Shown here: piece after piece, positions 1-37,400 of the stretch | Layout: every line of letters begins with the position of its first letter | Numbering within the stretch: position 1 is the stretch's first letter | DNA from: Microcebus murinus | Taxonomy: Eukaryota > Chordata > Mammalia > Primates > Cheirogaleidae | Length of the DNA stretch: 64,000 bases | Reading direction: 5' to 3' | NCBI RefSeq assembly: GCF_040939455.1 | Contig: NC_134117.1 | Location: 60,844,501-60,908,500, forward strand | The notes under the pieces: generated by a model | Database searches by the model: none | What the model was told of the DNA's origin: nothing | Seen by the model: the letters and a program-made list of their open reading frames with translations, nothing else | Translations under genes and position numbers: made by a program

Positions 1-21
1 ATTTAAATTTTTAAAAATGTA

Positions 22-25
22 TATA

Positions 26-67
<42 letters not shown>
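22..67. repeat. (TG)n(TA)n microsatellite
   Basis: An alternating TG run passes directly into a TA run. Confidence 0.9.
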
Positions 68-68
<1 letters not shown>

Positions 69-128
69 CTATTTCTGCCATGATTTCCAGCCTTAGTCTC
101 CATCTTTGATCTAAAACAGAACAGGAAA

Positions 129-468
129 GGCCAGGTGTGGTGGCTCACACCTGTAATCCTAGCACTCTGGGAGGCCGAGGTGGGCAGATTGCTGAAGGTC
201 AGGAGTTCGAAACCAGCCTAAGCAAGAGTGAGACTCTGTCTCTACTATAAATAGAAAAAAAATTAATTGGCCAACTAACATATATAGGAAAAAATTAGCT
301 GAGCATGGTGGCGCATGCCTGTAGTCCCAGCTACTCGGGAGGCTGAGGCAGGAGGATCGCTTGAGCCTAGGAGTTTGAGGTTGCTGTGAGCTAGGCTGAT
401 GCCATGGCACTCACTCTAGCTTGGGCAACAAATGGGAGACTGTCTCAAAAAAAATAAAAATAAAATAA
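129..468 (+). mobile_element. Strepsirrhine-type Alu
   Basis: Full dimer: left arm from GGCCAGGTGTGGTGGCTC, the lemur-type linker with ATTAATTGGCCAACTA, a right arm and an A-rich tail. Confidence 0.9.
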
Positions 469-737
469 AATAGAACAGGGCAATACATTAAATTGACATG
501 GCATATAATAGCCACTGAATCCTACTATTCTTGAGATGAGAAGGAACCCCAGATATACCCTAAATAAGAAGTAAACCAGCAGTAAGAATAATTAATAGCA
601 AAGTTTCTGTATCACCATCACAAATTGTGGGAAATGGCCTAAAACCAGGAAAGGAAAAGCCATTTAAAATAAAAAGTTTCCCAGAAAAACAAAGTAAATG
701 ATATAAAAAAATACAACCCTAAAAAAACAGAATACAG

Positions 738-1127
<390 letters not shown>

Positions 1128-1266
1128 TTATTGGGAAAGGTACTGAATAATGAGGGGCTTGGGGACTAGAACAGAAGTTATAAGTCATAACCTGGCCCAT
1201 ATTACTTTACTGGTAGTGAAGAACAGTCGAAAGGATAAAACAGAAAAGTGGGCAATCCTTTTAAAA

Positions 1267-1618
<352 letters not shown>

Positions 1619-1903
1619 AAAATTCTTTTAGACCAGCACCTCAAATCAAATGGGTGTTTCAGGCTTCTATTTCCCACTGAACCAAGAATTATATGCCTCT
1701 GTCTCTCCTTGATGCCCTATTTCCATAGGCTGAGACCTTAGCTCTCCATCATTAAGATAAAATAGCAGTGGATATAATTGGAATTCTCTGAATCCACGAA
1801 AAGATAATGTTTAGTAAGGGTCTGTGCAGTGGATGTTCCTTATGTTCCATGGCAGAATAAGATCTCCTTTGCTCTACCAAGTTAAAGAATCTTGCAAGGG
1901 CAG

Positions 1904-6836
<4,933 letters not shown>

Positions 6837-6930
6837 GTCCACTCTGGCAGCCGGCGCCCCTCGGACAACACAAGTCCCCGCCCCGCGACCAGTCGTGACC
6901 GGACGGGGTCCTACGCCACAGGGGCACGGG

Positions 6931-6940
6931 GCGCATGCGC
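6931..6940. promoter_or_regulatory. NRF1-type palindrome upstream of FUT11
   Basis: GCGCATGCGC is the palindromic core of the NRF1 motif and lies about 95 bp from the FUT11 start codon. Read on the minus strand it is flanked as CGCGCATGCGCC. Binding is inferred from the motif only. Confidence 0.65.
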
Positions 6941-6999
6941 GACTCCACACAGCTGACAGGGCCAAAGGGGAAGTGAGACTTCGCATTTAAGAATGAGCC

Positions 7000-8090
7000 T
7001 ACTGGTTACATCTTAATTTATTTCTTTACAAATTAAAGATGCATTGAAAAATAAACCAATGAAGAGAAATGAGAATCCAGAGCAGGGGCATCCCAGGCTG
7101 GGGGCAGGCAAGCCTGGCCACCATCAAGCCTAGCCCTTGTCCTGCCCCAGCCAGTTGGAGTTGGAAGATAACTGTCAGCCACTCAAATCAATACCAAAGC
7201 CCAAGTAGTGTCCTGGCGGGAGAGAACAGAGAGCTCCAGCTGCCTCTGCCTCTCTCCCCAATAACCCCCGGCTTGTGTTTCCAGTGGGAGCTCAGAGTGG
7301 GATGTGAGCTGGCTCTGTGAGGTATTGCAAGTTGATGACCAGGCCCCCTACAGAACCATCCAGTGTTGAGGCATCTCCAGATGGAAACGAGGCTGGTATC
7401 TCTCCCAAGTTTTAATATACTTTGCAACTCAGTTCCCAGGCTCATTCAACTCTGATAATGTGCCTCTATCCATGGAGTGATCAATCATTGCAGAGAGAGT
7501 GAGTGCAGTGGAAACAGAAACACACAAACCACCCTCATTAACTGACTCGACTGCTGACTTCCAGGCCCAAGAACAACTGATCGATCACTTTCTCTTCACC
7601 ACCTATGGTCTATACCCCAGCTCTTGTGCACCTGTATGTTTTATCCCTAATATAGGAAGTTGTTGATGACACTGAGCTGAATAAACCATCCCCTGTAGTA
7701 ACCCTGGGATCCCCACTCTTTCCTGCCTGCCCCTCTCCTCTTGGAGGCTGGTCCAAAGGGACACAAAGTATTGCCAGAGTCTGGGTGCCTCCAAACCCCC
7801 AACACCAAATCATATACAGTGAACTGAGAAACTACATTCATTATGACAGGATTAGCAGGAAAAGGAGGGTAGAGTAAGGGGACAGGGGCACCTTCCATCA
7901 GCAGGACATGACAGAGTGGTAAGATAATTGAGCCCAGAAAGAAGGTGTCTCCTTACATCTCCCCCTCCCCCCAAAGAGACTGAGGTCAGCTTACATAACT
8001 TATAACATATAGAACTGTCCCAATTTCTCTGTTGTCCTGGGGTACTTTCAGGAAGCTGGCCTGGGACGCTATGCCATTTACCAACTTGCT
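7000..8090 (-). other. SEC24C: SEC24C 3'UTR
   Basis: About 1.09 kb of unique sequence without Alus lies between the SEC24C stop codon and its first good poly(A) signal. No coding exon or structured RNA was seen in it. Confidence 0.7.
7017..7022 (-). terminator. SEC24C: SEC24C poly(A) signal AATAAA
   Basis: On the minus strand GAAATAAATTAAG carries AATAAA about 1.07 kb after the SEC24C stop. Cleavage near 7,000 would end the transcript roughly 165 bp before the FUT11 ATG. No other canonical signal lies between the stop and this point that I could see. Confidence 0.7.
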
Positions 8091-28304
<20,214 letters not shown>

Positions 28305-28332
28305 TATGAAAGCATCCCCGATTTGGTCTCAC
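28305..28332 (-). other. SEC24C: SEC24C exon 2, 5'UTR part
   Basis: A TAATAG acceptor precedes the exon at 28332. The 28 bases before the ATG are 5'UTR. The ATG context has an in-frame stop just upstream (TAATG overlap), which supports this start. Confidence 0.7.
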
Positions 28333-30142
28333 CTATTAGATAAGAGAGAAAAGAGAAATTAGTCAAAAGGAACTTTCTAAAGAAAGAGCAACTAATCAGG
28401 GCTGGAAAAAATGATAAAAAGAAACTGATCATATCAGGCAGTGGTCAGTTTAATCATTCCCACACTATCACAGGATTTTAGTAATTTTCTGCCCCAGCCA
28501 GTACCCAAATTACCTCCTAAAAGCAGGGATTTTGTTACTCTGAATGTCATGTTTTGTCACTGCCAGGAGGGTATAAATTTCAACTTCAGACAGGCCCACT
28601 GGAATGGAGCAGCAGTCTCCATTCCCCAGTGGTATGAGTTCTAGTGTCTAGTCACACAAGGTGTCCTGTGGCTGATGAATTACTATGTTACAGGCAAGTG
28701 AAACAGTGTTCTAACTTTCCACTCATTCATTCTAGCATCCATTCATCCATTCATTCGACAAACATTAAGTACTCTCTAGTGTGCTAGTCATTTTAAATCA
28801 CTCAGGCTAAATGTCTACAACAGATCAGCTAACATTGTTCCTCTTCAATGACAAAATTTTGAGTAATGACATTCTTTGGCTAAACTGACATAATCCCTGC
28901 CAAGGCAGTGGACTTGAGCTAGCAAGAAAAAAATAATAATAAAATAAATAAACTGCCATAATCCAAATGCTACTCCATCCCCAGTCTTTCCACCAAAAGA
29001 GTGGATGGACCTTAAAATTGAAACCTTAAAATCACGAAATGCAAAGGACACCTGAAAACTCTATCAAGGCAACAGATTAGAACTGAATGCAGGCCCGGCA
29101 CAAAAACTTCTTCACATAATCAAGGGAAGCAGTTCAAGAATCAGTGGCAAATCTAGATTTCATGGAAAAGATCACTTATCTTTTCCCTCAAGCAGGAGAC
29201 TGTAAGTATTGTGAATCCCAATGCACTTCTCCAACTATCCTGTTTCTGCTCCCCTTATATGATTGTTATAAATCTAGGCCACCATCAAAATTATTACAAT
29301 CTTGCTCAACAACAGAGGGATGAGGATGCCTTTCTAGGTCGGGCCTTTCCAAGAAGAAAACTATCTGACCACATCTAAACAGCCTTATCATTCCAATAGA
29401 CTTCCTATAGACTGAAGTGGCCCAGGAAGCAGGAGTGCTCACAATTGCTGCAGTGGAACAACAGGCCTCACCCTTTTGCTAGGAAGGGCCATCTTCACTA
29501 AGAAAAGCAAAGCTGATTCTGGACTAGAACTTTATAAACTCAAAGCCATCTCAGTAGCTGTTCTTCCAAATCTTAAACCTTACACAGATCATTGACATTA
29601 AGCTTGACAGACGTCCCCCTTCCTTTATCTTTCTAAAGTCAGCAGGGAGGGGAAAGGAAAGGATCTTCTTCTCCAGGAAATAATCTCCTCAAACACACTC
29701 AAGAGTCTGAAATCAGGCTGAAGTCTCGACTCTATTCTGGGTGGATAGTTGAGGGTGACAACCCAAAGGGGCGGGGCAAGCTTCCTAGAACTCTGAAAGT
29801 AGTCAAGCTGTGGAGGCTGGGAGCGCCGAGGATCAAGATCAGGAAGCCGGGACGCCAACTTCTAGGGCCACGATAAGAGAGGCGGCTGGTCTGTTAAGCA
29901 TAGAGCCCGAGCGTCTTGCGCCCCTCAATGGGCTAGGGGCAGGAAGCGGGAGCCGGAATCTGGGCCGGGAGGCGAAGGGAGGGTCTAGGACCTATCCAGG
30001 ATCGGGGATGCGTGAGGGTCCCTTCCTGGGCCCCGCCCCCAGGCCCCTCCCTTCCTTCTGAAACCGTACCCCGATCTGGCCAGTAATACCCTGGCCTCTC
30101 CTTTGCTTTCCTACCCACCAACGTCCCAATGCCACTCCTCAC

Positions 30143-30235
30143 CCGGCTCCAGATCCAGGTTCGACTTCGTTCCTAACGTCAAGGCTCCCAGGCTCCACTT
30201 CCGGTTCCGAGGGAGCCGTTGCGTCACCCCCGGAA
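30143..30235 (-). other. SEC24C: SEC24C exon 1, non-coding (5' end approximate)
   Basis: Reading the minus strand, a CpG-rich segment ends at the strong donor CCGG followed by GTGAGGAG (GT at 30142-30141). No ATG leads into SEC24C from here, so the exon is taken as 5'UTR. The start is set only approximately by two ETS-type motifs (ACTTCCGG 30197-30204, CCGGAAGT 30230-30237), which may lie within or just upstream of it. Confidence 0.55.
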
Positions 30236-30314
30236 GTTCCTCCCCCACGCTCCAGGGCAGGACGACTACTTCTGCCACGTCTGCACTAGGCACACATTCA
30301 GAAACCCGGATGCC

Positions 30315-30324
30315 GCGCATGCGC
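30315..30324. promoter_or_regulatory. NRF1-type palindrome between SEC24C and the plus-strand segment
   Basis: GCGCATGCGC, identical to the one upstream of FUT11. It lies 18 bp before the plus-strand ATG at 30342. Confidence 0.65.
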
Positions 30325-30341
30325 CACTGCTCTCTCCCATC

Positions 30342-30441
30342 ATGGCCGCCCCGGGTAGGCTCCGCTGGGTCTGATGCATTTTTTTTTTCTTTTTGTTCTT
30401 TTTGTTTTTCAGGTGTCCTGGTCACTTTATGGCCTCACCAA
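30342..30441 (+). other. Possible two-exon start of a divergent transcript
   Basis: ATGGCCGCCCCGG ends at 30354 on a GTAGGC donor. A 58-bp intron with a long T/C tract ends TTTTTCAG at 30412, and a 29-nt exon 30413-30441 ends on a GTGAGT donor. Joined, the frame reads MAAPGVLVTLWPHQ. A further acceptor (CCATCCTCTAG) at 30580 would continue in frame for ten residues (VDFTHDLCWS) to a stop. I do not recognise a protein, so this may be a promoter-divergent non-coding RNA with a short ORF. Splicing is inferred only. Confidence 0.35.
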
Positions 30442-31038
30442 GTGAGTTGCGATTTAAAAAGCTGAGTCAAACTATCTTTAGTAACGCCCCTTCAATCCAT
30501 CTTTGTCATATTAGTGACCTCTGATCTAGAGTCTTGTCATTTCCTGTTGACCCCTGACCCCATTGATTTCCATCCTCTAGGTGGATTTCACCCACGACCT
30601 TTGCTGGTCATGAAATTTGCAGAACGTGTGGTGGTGGTAAAGGGCACTAACTCTGCTATCAGGCTGAGCATGGGATTGAGTTCTGGTTCGGTAGTTTGGG
30701 CAACTTAATCTGTGCATCCAGTATTTTTATCTGGAGTTATAATGGAGATAATACCCATCCAAGCTTGTTGAGAGGATGGAATTAGATAGGTCGCATAGAT
30801 TGCATGACATCATAGTAAGTGCTCAGTAAAGGTCAGTTGTTATTAACCATTTTTATACAGCACCTGTTTAGGTACAGAGCTCTACCACAGCCAAAAGATC
30901 TCTGCTCTCTGTAGAAGAGCTATAGTTCCTGTAGCAAGTATTATTACCCCATTTAATAAGAGTAATTGTAGATAACATTTGCAGGATTTTTTTTCATATA
31001 CATGATCTCTTTTAAGCCTTTGAATACTATTTATTCGC

Positions 31039-31703
31039 TGTGAACTAAAATAAAATCTTAAGGGACACCCCCACACACACTGAATGGACCTCCTCTTGGC
31101 CAAGGGGATATCCTAAAACTAAATTGCCTGCCACAAGGAGGGAGGTCAGACAAGCCTCTTCATGCCCCCCACTTCTTGGAGGCATCCTTTGTAACTCATT
31201 AACAGGCCTAAAGGTATGCAAGACAAAACTGCAGGTGCTCAATTTACACAATAACTATATGTCCAGGGGCTTGTCTCTGATTAACAGCTCCTTATCTTAA
31301 TCTTAAAACATTCCAAGCCTTTAGACAAAGCTTCATGTCTTTTAGCCAATTACAAGTCAAAGAATCTTTAAACCCCACATATAACCCATAGCCCCCCCAC
31401 CCCCCAACCCTGCTTTGAGATGGCCCCCCACCTTTATGGGCCAAACCAACGTATGACTCCCACATATTGATTTATGACTTTACCTGTAACCCCTGTCTCC
31501 CTGAAATGTGTAAAACCAAACTGTAACCCAACCACAGCCAGTCCACTTGCTCAAGGTTTTTTGGGCGTGGCTCCAGGTCATGGTCTTCACATTTGGCTCA
31601 GAATAAATATCTTTTTTTTTTTTTTTAAGCTTTATAGGTCTTGTACAGAATAAATATCTTTAAAGTTATTTTACAGGGTTTGGCTTCTTTTCCATTAATA
31701 TCA
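31039..31703 (+). mobile_element. Solo LTR, endogenous retrovirus class I type
   Basis: About 665 bp that starts TGTGAACTAAAAT, has a promoter-like middle, a C-rich tract at 31390-31410, then GGCTCAGAATAAATATC (poly(A) signal) and ends near TCA at 31703. There is no internal gag/pol sequence on either side, so it is a solo LTR. The 'cgtggctccaggtcatggtc' and 'ttttacagggtttggct' words match class I LTR ends as I remember them. The family is not assigned and no target duplication is clear. Confidence 0.55.
31599..31661 (-). mobile_element. 31-nt poly(T)-tailed micro-insertion in the LTR
   Basis: Identical 16-base copies CAGAATAAATATCTTT at 31599-31614 and 31646-31661 flank 31 bases made of a T-run and about 19 other bases. 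This looks like an extremely 5'-truncated retro-insertion in the minus sense. Confidence 0.7.
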
Positions 31704-31924
31704 CTTAATAATTTTTTGAGCACTGCTGTGTGCCAAGCCATGTTACAGGTTCTGGAAATACAATAGTGAACAAATGTTCTTGCTCTCATATTGTTGGCAG
31801 TTCATACTAGTTATTCTGAGACACAGAATGGTTCATTCATTGAAAAATGTATACATTAGTCTGTACTGGAAACTATATTAGTCATTGAGGAAACAGACAT
31901 TCTGTATCAGTATATAGTTGAGGT

Positions 31925-32109
31925 CAGTGGTTATCAAAGTGTGATCCTGGGATCAAAAGTATCGGTATCACCTGGGAACTTGTTAGAAATGCAAATTTCA
32001 GACTTACCCTAGATATATAGTCAGAAATTCTGGAGGTTGGGCCCAGCAAGCTATAGTTTAACAAGCCCTCCAGAGGATTCCGTTGCCCACTGAAGATCGA
32101 AAACCACTG
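31925..32109. mobile_element. MER5A-like hAT DNA transposon
   Basis: About 185 bp bounded by CAGTGGTTATCAAA and its inverted partner ending AAAACCACTG. The interior contains 'cacctgggaacttgttagaaatgcaaat', typical of MER5A. Confidence 0.75.
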
Positions 32110-32460
32110 GTCTAGAATAATTTGCCAAATCCAGCTAACATTTGTTGAGCACCTGTCCTAGGCTGGGCCTTCTGCTAAGCACTGTCCCATTATTATCCCA
32201 CTTAACTCTCATATCAGCATAGGAAAGTAGGTATCCTCTGTCTTGCTTAAGATTTCACCCCTATTTGAACATTAGAACTCATGGGAAAGAAAAAAAAAAA
32301 AAAGATTTCACCCCTAGTAATTGGTAGATCCTAGATTCATAGTATCTTGAGGACAGAGGCTTATGTGTTGCATTTAGTTGAGTTTTGTAGCTCTACTCAG
32401 TGATTCTCAACCTTGGTTGCACATTAGAATCATCTGTGGTGCTTTTAAAATTCCAATACT

Positions 32461-32626
32461 GGTTGGGCGCAGTGGCTCACACCTGTAATCCTAACACTCT
32501 GGGAGGGCAAGGTAGGAGAATCCCTTGAGCTCATGAGTTCAAGCGAGACCATGAGGTTGCTGTGAGCTAGGCTGATGCCACCACACTCTAGCTCAGGTGA
32601 CAGAACAAGACTCCATCTCAAAAAAT
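32461..32626 (+). mobile_element. Internally deleted Alu
   Basis: The left end and right end of an Alu (GGTTGGGCGCAGTGGCTC to GACTCCATCTC) with the middle missing, total about 166 bp. Confidence 0.75.
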
Positions 32627-32767
32627 TTGTTTTAATTTAAAAAATTAAAAATGTCAATACTGAGTAAGAGACCAATAAAATTGGAATCTCTAAGGCTGAG
32701 GCCTTGGGGTGGGGGGTAAGTTGTATAAAATCTTATTACACAATCATCTAATCCTATATGGTTCTGT

Positions 32768-33080
32768 CCTTTTTTTTTTTTTTTTTTTAAGAGATGGATT
32801 TCTTATGAATGATCTGTGGGGCAAAAAAAAAAAAAAAGAGAGAGAGAGATGGAATTTGGCTCTATCACCCAGGATGGAGTGCAGTGGCACAATCAGCTCA
32901 TTGCAACCTCCAACTACTGGGCTCAAGCAATTCTCCCACCTCAGCCTCCCAAGTAGCTAGGACTACAGGCACATGCCACCATGGCCAGCTAATTTTTTAA
33001 TTTTTTGTGGGAACTGGGGTCTCAAATTCCTGGCCTCTCAAAGTGCTGGGATTACAGGCATGAATCACCATACCCAGCCT
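32768..33080 (-). mobile_element. AluJ-like element, inverted
   Basis: A T-run, an inserted stretch with an A-run and (GA)n, then both diverged arms ending ATCACCATACCCAGCC. Confidence 0.7.
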
Positions 33081-34139
33081 ATGCTCTCTTATCATAGGGA
33101 ATTAATAGCTTTAAAAGTTTTCCAGGTGATTGTATTATATACTGTGGGTTAATTGAAAATCACTGGTATAGCACAATGACTCACTCACATGTAGCTGACA
33201 CTCAATAAATGTTTGAATAGCGAATGAATGGAATATTTCGATTCTTTCTTTACTGATGAGGACAAGTGACTGCCTGAGGTCACACAGCTAATAAATAATG
33301 GAACAAGAACTCAAATCCAGTTCTGAACCGAAATCCCAAATGTTTTCTATGACTACATCATACATCAAGGCAAACAGCATTTAGTGCACTAGGGGAGCAG
33401 CTATTCCACAAAACTGTGTAGCCCTTTGTACAGTTACAGCACCATGTCATGTTTTGTAACAGAAAAAGATCTCTTAATGTAGGGCACATTCGTGTACTGG
33501 AAACCTAGAAACAGGTACATATTTTCATAACATTGGTTAGCATATTTATACACACCCGTCTGGGTCTACTTTTCCATAATGACCTATGTATGTGTTGTAA
33601 TAGGTAATTTAATTCGGCAAGCATTTATTGAGTACCCAATATATCAGTCATTACCCTGTGGGCTGTTGATTGGTTGTTGTCCTTGCCCTCAACTTTCTCA
33701 CAGTCTGGGAAGGAAGATAGGCAAACACACAAACTATACTAGTGGCTGAGAAATACAACAGTAGAAATATGAACAAAATACATATGTTGCCCACAGAAAG
33801 GAAGGATTAATTCTATAAGTGGGGAGTCGGGAGGTGGTCAGGAGAGTTTTTACGGAAGGAGAAACAGTTCAACTTGAGCAAGGCTGGTCAGAATTCCTCT
33901 TTACGGCACCAAGCACTGCAATAGAATATAGATTTCCATTTTGATGAACAAGTACATTCATATAGCAAGGGGGCACTCTTTCCTAGAAGTCTCGGACTTT
34001 GTGGAGCCAAACAAGCCATCGTTGCCACCTCTGAAATTGAAGCCTCTGCTATTGCCACTTTGAAATGGGCTTTGGAGAAAAGTGGTTGGAATTAGTCCAT
34101 GATCCTATCAGGGAAAGTGCAGTTCCTGAAAGGGTGTAC

Positions 34140-34494
34140 ATTAGGTATAAAGCTGGGAGAGTACTCTGAGTCCTGAGTAAAAGGCTCATACAGGAGAATG
34201 AGGGACATGGAGGGCAGAAGTCTGTACTATAATTAGCTCTAGGAGTAACACAGATGGGGGAGGGGGAGAGGACAGCAGGCAACTATTTTGAGCACAGCTC
34301 CGATTGACGGGACACGTGTGCTGGACTGTACTGATCCCAGGGCCGAATTGCCTGTCTGTAATGTGTGTTGTGGGGGAGGCCCAGGGCAACAGGAACAGGA
34401 CAGCCGGACAGGCAGGCCGGACCGAGTACTAGCACCTCGACTTCTCTCCTTGGGACACTGTCTAACCTCCAGGGGCCATAGACCAAGCTGAGCG
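34140..34494 (+). promoter_or_regulatory. SYNPO2L: SYNPO2L long-isoform promoter and 5'UTR
   Basis: TATAAA at 34146-34151 and a perfect MEF2 consensus CTATAATTAG at 34227-34236 precede the long-isoform ATG by 349 and 268 bp. MEF2 control fits a gene of heart and skeletal muscle. The start site and any upstream exon are not determined. Confidence 0.5.
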
Positions 34495-37400
34495 ATGGGT
34501 GCTGAGGAGGAGGTGCTGGTCACACTATCAGGGGGAGCACCCTGGGGCTTCCGACTTCAGGGGGGGGCCGAGCAGAGGAAACCCTTACAGGTGTCCAAGG
34601 TAAGGGAGAGCCCCTGAAATGAGGTTTCAGGGAAAGGGGAGCCCAGTGGATCCTGGGAAGTCTCATGTATTGGCCGATGGAGTGGGGGAGGAGGCTATGA
34701 AGATGGGGTGGGTAGGTGGGCAGGGAAGCATGCTCAAGTCTGGTAGAGGGAGTAGTGTCTGACCACAAGTTTTTGGGGGGTTATTAAAAAAAGAGAATTC
34801 CTGGATTCTAGGGAGCAGAGAAAAAGAAAGGCTCTGCGTTTATTCCCTACAGCACCATAGTAGTTGAGGTCTGGGTCTGGTCATCTAGTGTTTGCTCTCC
34901 TGCGTATGTGCTTCTACTCCAAACTCCAGGAATGTAGGGAAGGTCCTAATTTCTCTCTCTGATGAAACTGATGTATAATGAATTGAGGCTGTCTCACCCA
35001 GCCCAGCCCTGCCCTGCCCATGCCTTCACTGCCCCTCTTTCCCTAAGTTAGACCCTTTCTCTCACTGGGTAAGACTCTTTTAGGTACTAGGAGGGTTATA
35101 GGCTGGCCTCTCAGATGAGAGTCATTACCCTTTTGGCTTCACCCTACAGACTAGTTTTCTGAATTGTAAGATGTGGATAATAATAGTATCTGTACCATTC
35201 TAAGGATTAAATGCAGTAATACATATAGTATGGTGCCCAACACTTAGCAAGAACTCAATAAATGGTAGTCACTATTTTTTTTTATTATTTTAACATATGT
35301 ACATGTGTGCACACATGGCACACACAAACACACATAATCACAATCTCCTAGAATCTGCTGGACTCCCTCCAATCTAGAATACCATTCTAAAATCTTGACT
35401 GTGTAACGGCACCTGGAATTCCAAGGCCTAGGAAATATTGGCCAGTATAGACATTGCCCTTTCTCATGCAGTTTTCCCCAAGCCTCTTTCATTCAGTGGT
35501 TACCCTTCCTCCCATCATGTGATGTATTACTCCCTTCAATCTGCGTACCTTCTTCCCCCTAGACAGACTCCTTCAACTGCAGCTCCACATACATCCCCAC
35601 CCATCTTACTCTGCAAAGTAAAATCCCTTCACGTGGGTCCTTCCTGTCCTCTCTTTTCATTCTTTCCCCTTTGGAGCCCTCCTTCACCTATTATCTTTCC
35701 TCCAACATCTCAGATCCGAAGACGTAGCCAGGCTGGCAGAGCAGGACTCCGAGAGAGGGACCAGCTCTTAGCAATCAATGGGGTCTCTTGCACCAGCCTC
35801 TCTCATGCCAGTGCCATGAGCCTCATCGATGCCTCAGGGAATCAGCTTGTCCTCACTGTGCGGCGGTATGGACCTCCCTCCCTTCTTTTTCCCTAGTCTA
35901 GGACTCCTATTGCCTGTCTCAGTTCTATGTCTCCCTGGCCTGGCTTCAGCAACTAACAAGTGCCTACTTCTGCTTGTGTATTTCTGCTGGAGTGTGGATG
36001 TTTGTGAATGTCTCCCAAAGGGCTTGATTTGTATCTGCAATTAAGGCACGGGGGTGTCAAGTGGATATTTGAGTGATGGGCCTACTTCGACCCCTGCCTG
36101 ACTCTTCATCACATCTTCCTCTAAGCCCATTTCTAAGCACATCTGCCTCACAGTGTGTCTTCATATCTTCACTTTTCTCGGCCAAGCCATTCCAACTATG
36201 TACCAGTCCCCTCTGTCTCCTTTACCTCTTCCCCCAATCCCCTCCAGAGCTCTCAAGCTGTCAGTCACCCAGTACATCTCTCAAGTTTTGGCATCTTTTC
36301 CATCCAGGGCAGCAGACGAGGGGTCTGTGCGATCTCCATCTCCTGGTGAGCTTCAGGTGCTGTCACCCTTATCTCCGCTGAGTCCTGAACCCCCTGGTGC
36401 TCCAGTTCCCCAACCTCTTCAGCCTGGGAGCCTTCTCTCACCTCCTGACAGTGAGGCTTACTATGGAGAGACAGACAGTGATGCTGATGGTCCAGCCACC
36501 CAGGAGAAACCCCGCCGACCTCGCCGCCGAGGTCCTATGAGGCCCACTCCTCCCGGTGCCCCACCTGATGAGGTCTACCTGTCTGACAGCCCAGCAGAGC
36601 CAGCACCTGCAATCCCTGGCCCTCCGAGCCAGGGTGACAGCCGTGTGAGCTCACCATCTTGGGAGGATGGAGCAGCCCTTCAGCCACCTCCAGCTGAAGC
36701 CCTGCTGTTACCCCATGGCCCACTCCGGCCTGGCCCTCATCTCATCCCTATGGTGGGGCCTGTTCCCCACCCAGTGGCAGAAGATCTTACTACTACCTAC
36801 ACGCAGAAGGCCAAGCAAGCCAGTGAGTGCACAAACCCTTTTTCCCCAGCCAGGGTCCTTCAATCTGAGCCCTAACTCTACCCCTTCATAACCATACATT
36901 CTACCTACCTTATGTCCCTCAGATACAGTCTTGAGGACAAAAGGGAAAAAGTGATGGCTGGAAGGGAAGCATAGTTACTGTCATGGTCCCCATTATTTTT
37001 GTTGTTTGAACCAATCTAGCAAAAAGGTACAGCAGGTTCAGTCCAACCCAGGAACAGGATAAGGAGGGAAGTTGGAAAGGGACATGAATAGATGAAGGGT
37101 TTGGTGGTGGTTGTTGCTATAGATTGTCAGGATTGTATAAGGATGGGGTGAGGGCAGAGTATGGACTCAGGGCAGGGAAGTATTGGAAAGGAGGGTGAGG
37201 CTATAGGGGTTCTTTACAGAGTTAATTGCAGGCATAGCATCAGAGCTACCTTTGAGTAAGTTCAGTTAGGATTCCTGGCAACTGGGAGGCTATGGCATAG
37301 TCATAAGATCCCTAGGAAGTGGTAGAAGGAGAGATCTCTACCTCCTTATCCTTATCTCAAGCAAGAATGTTGGCCTGGACAGAAAAAGCCAGTTCTACTT

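Larger units (their letters stand above)
29750..30360. promoter_or_regulatory. SEC24C: CpG-rich SEC24C promoter, probably bidirectional
   Basis: A CpG-rich tract with two ETS-type sites, a CRE-like TGACGTTA at about 30176 (minus strand) and a perfect NRF1 palindrome GCGCATGCGC at 30315-30324. SEC24C leaves on the minus strand. A splice-competent ATG segment leaves on the plus strand (see 30342-30441). Confidence 0.7.
32398..33165. mobile_element. MER5-like hAT transposon split by two Alus
   Basis: The left end CAGTGATTCTCAACC, the middle (GGAATCTCTAAGGCTGAGGC) and the right end 'ccaggtgattgtattatatac...aaaatcactg' lie in order, separated by Alus at 32461-32626 and 32768-33080. Confidence 0.65.
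30450..34140. other. SEC24C-SYNPO2L intergenic region
   Basis: No exon of a protein gene is recognisable. It contains a solo LTR, two hAT-type elements, two Alus and several MIR/L2 fossils (about 30780-30850, 31715-31800, 32125-32245, 33190-33320, 33600-33740). In human this interval carries AGAP5 and BMS1P4 copies; nothing like them is visible here. Confidence 0.7.

Noticed and set aside
30103..30465. 120-aa plus-strand frame at the SEC24C promoter
   Set aside because: Unspliced frame through a CpG-rich region; only the small spliced ATG unit within it has any splice support.
31039..31703. A provirus with coding capacity
   Set aside because: Only an LTR-like unit is present, with no gag, pol or env-like frame on either side.
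35438..35896. 152-aa frame including SYNPO2L exon 2
   Set aside because: Its first half is pyrimidine-rich intron; only 35714-35865 is the exon.
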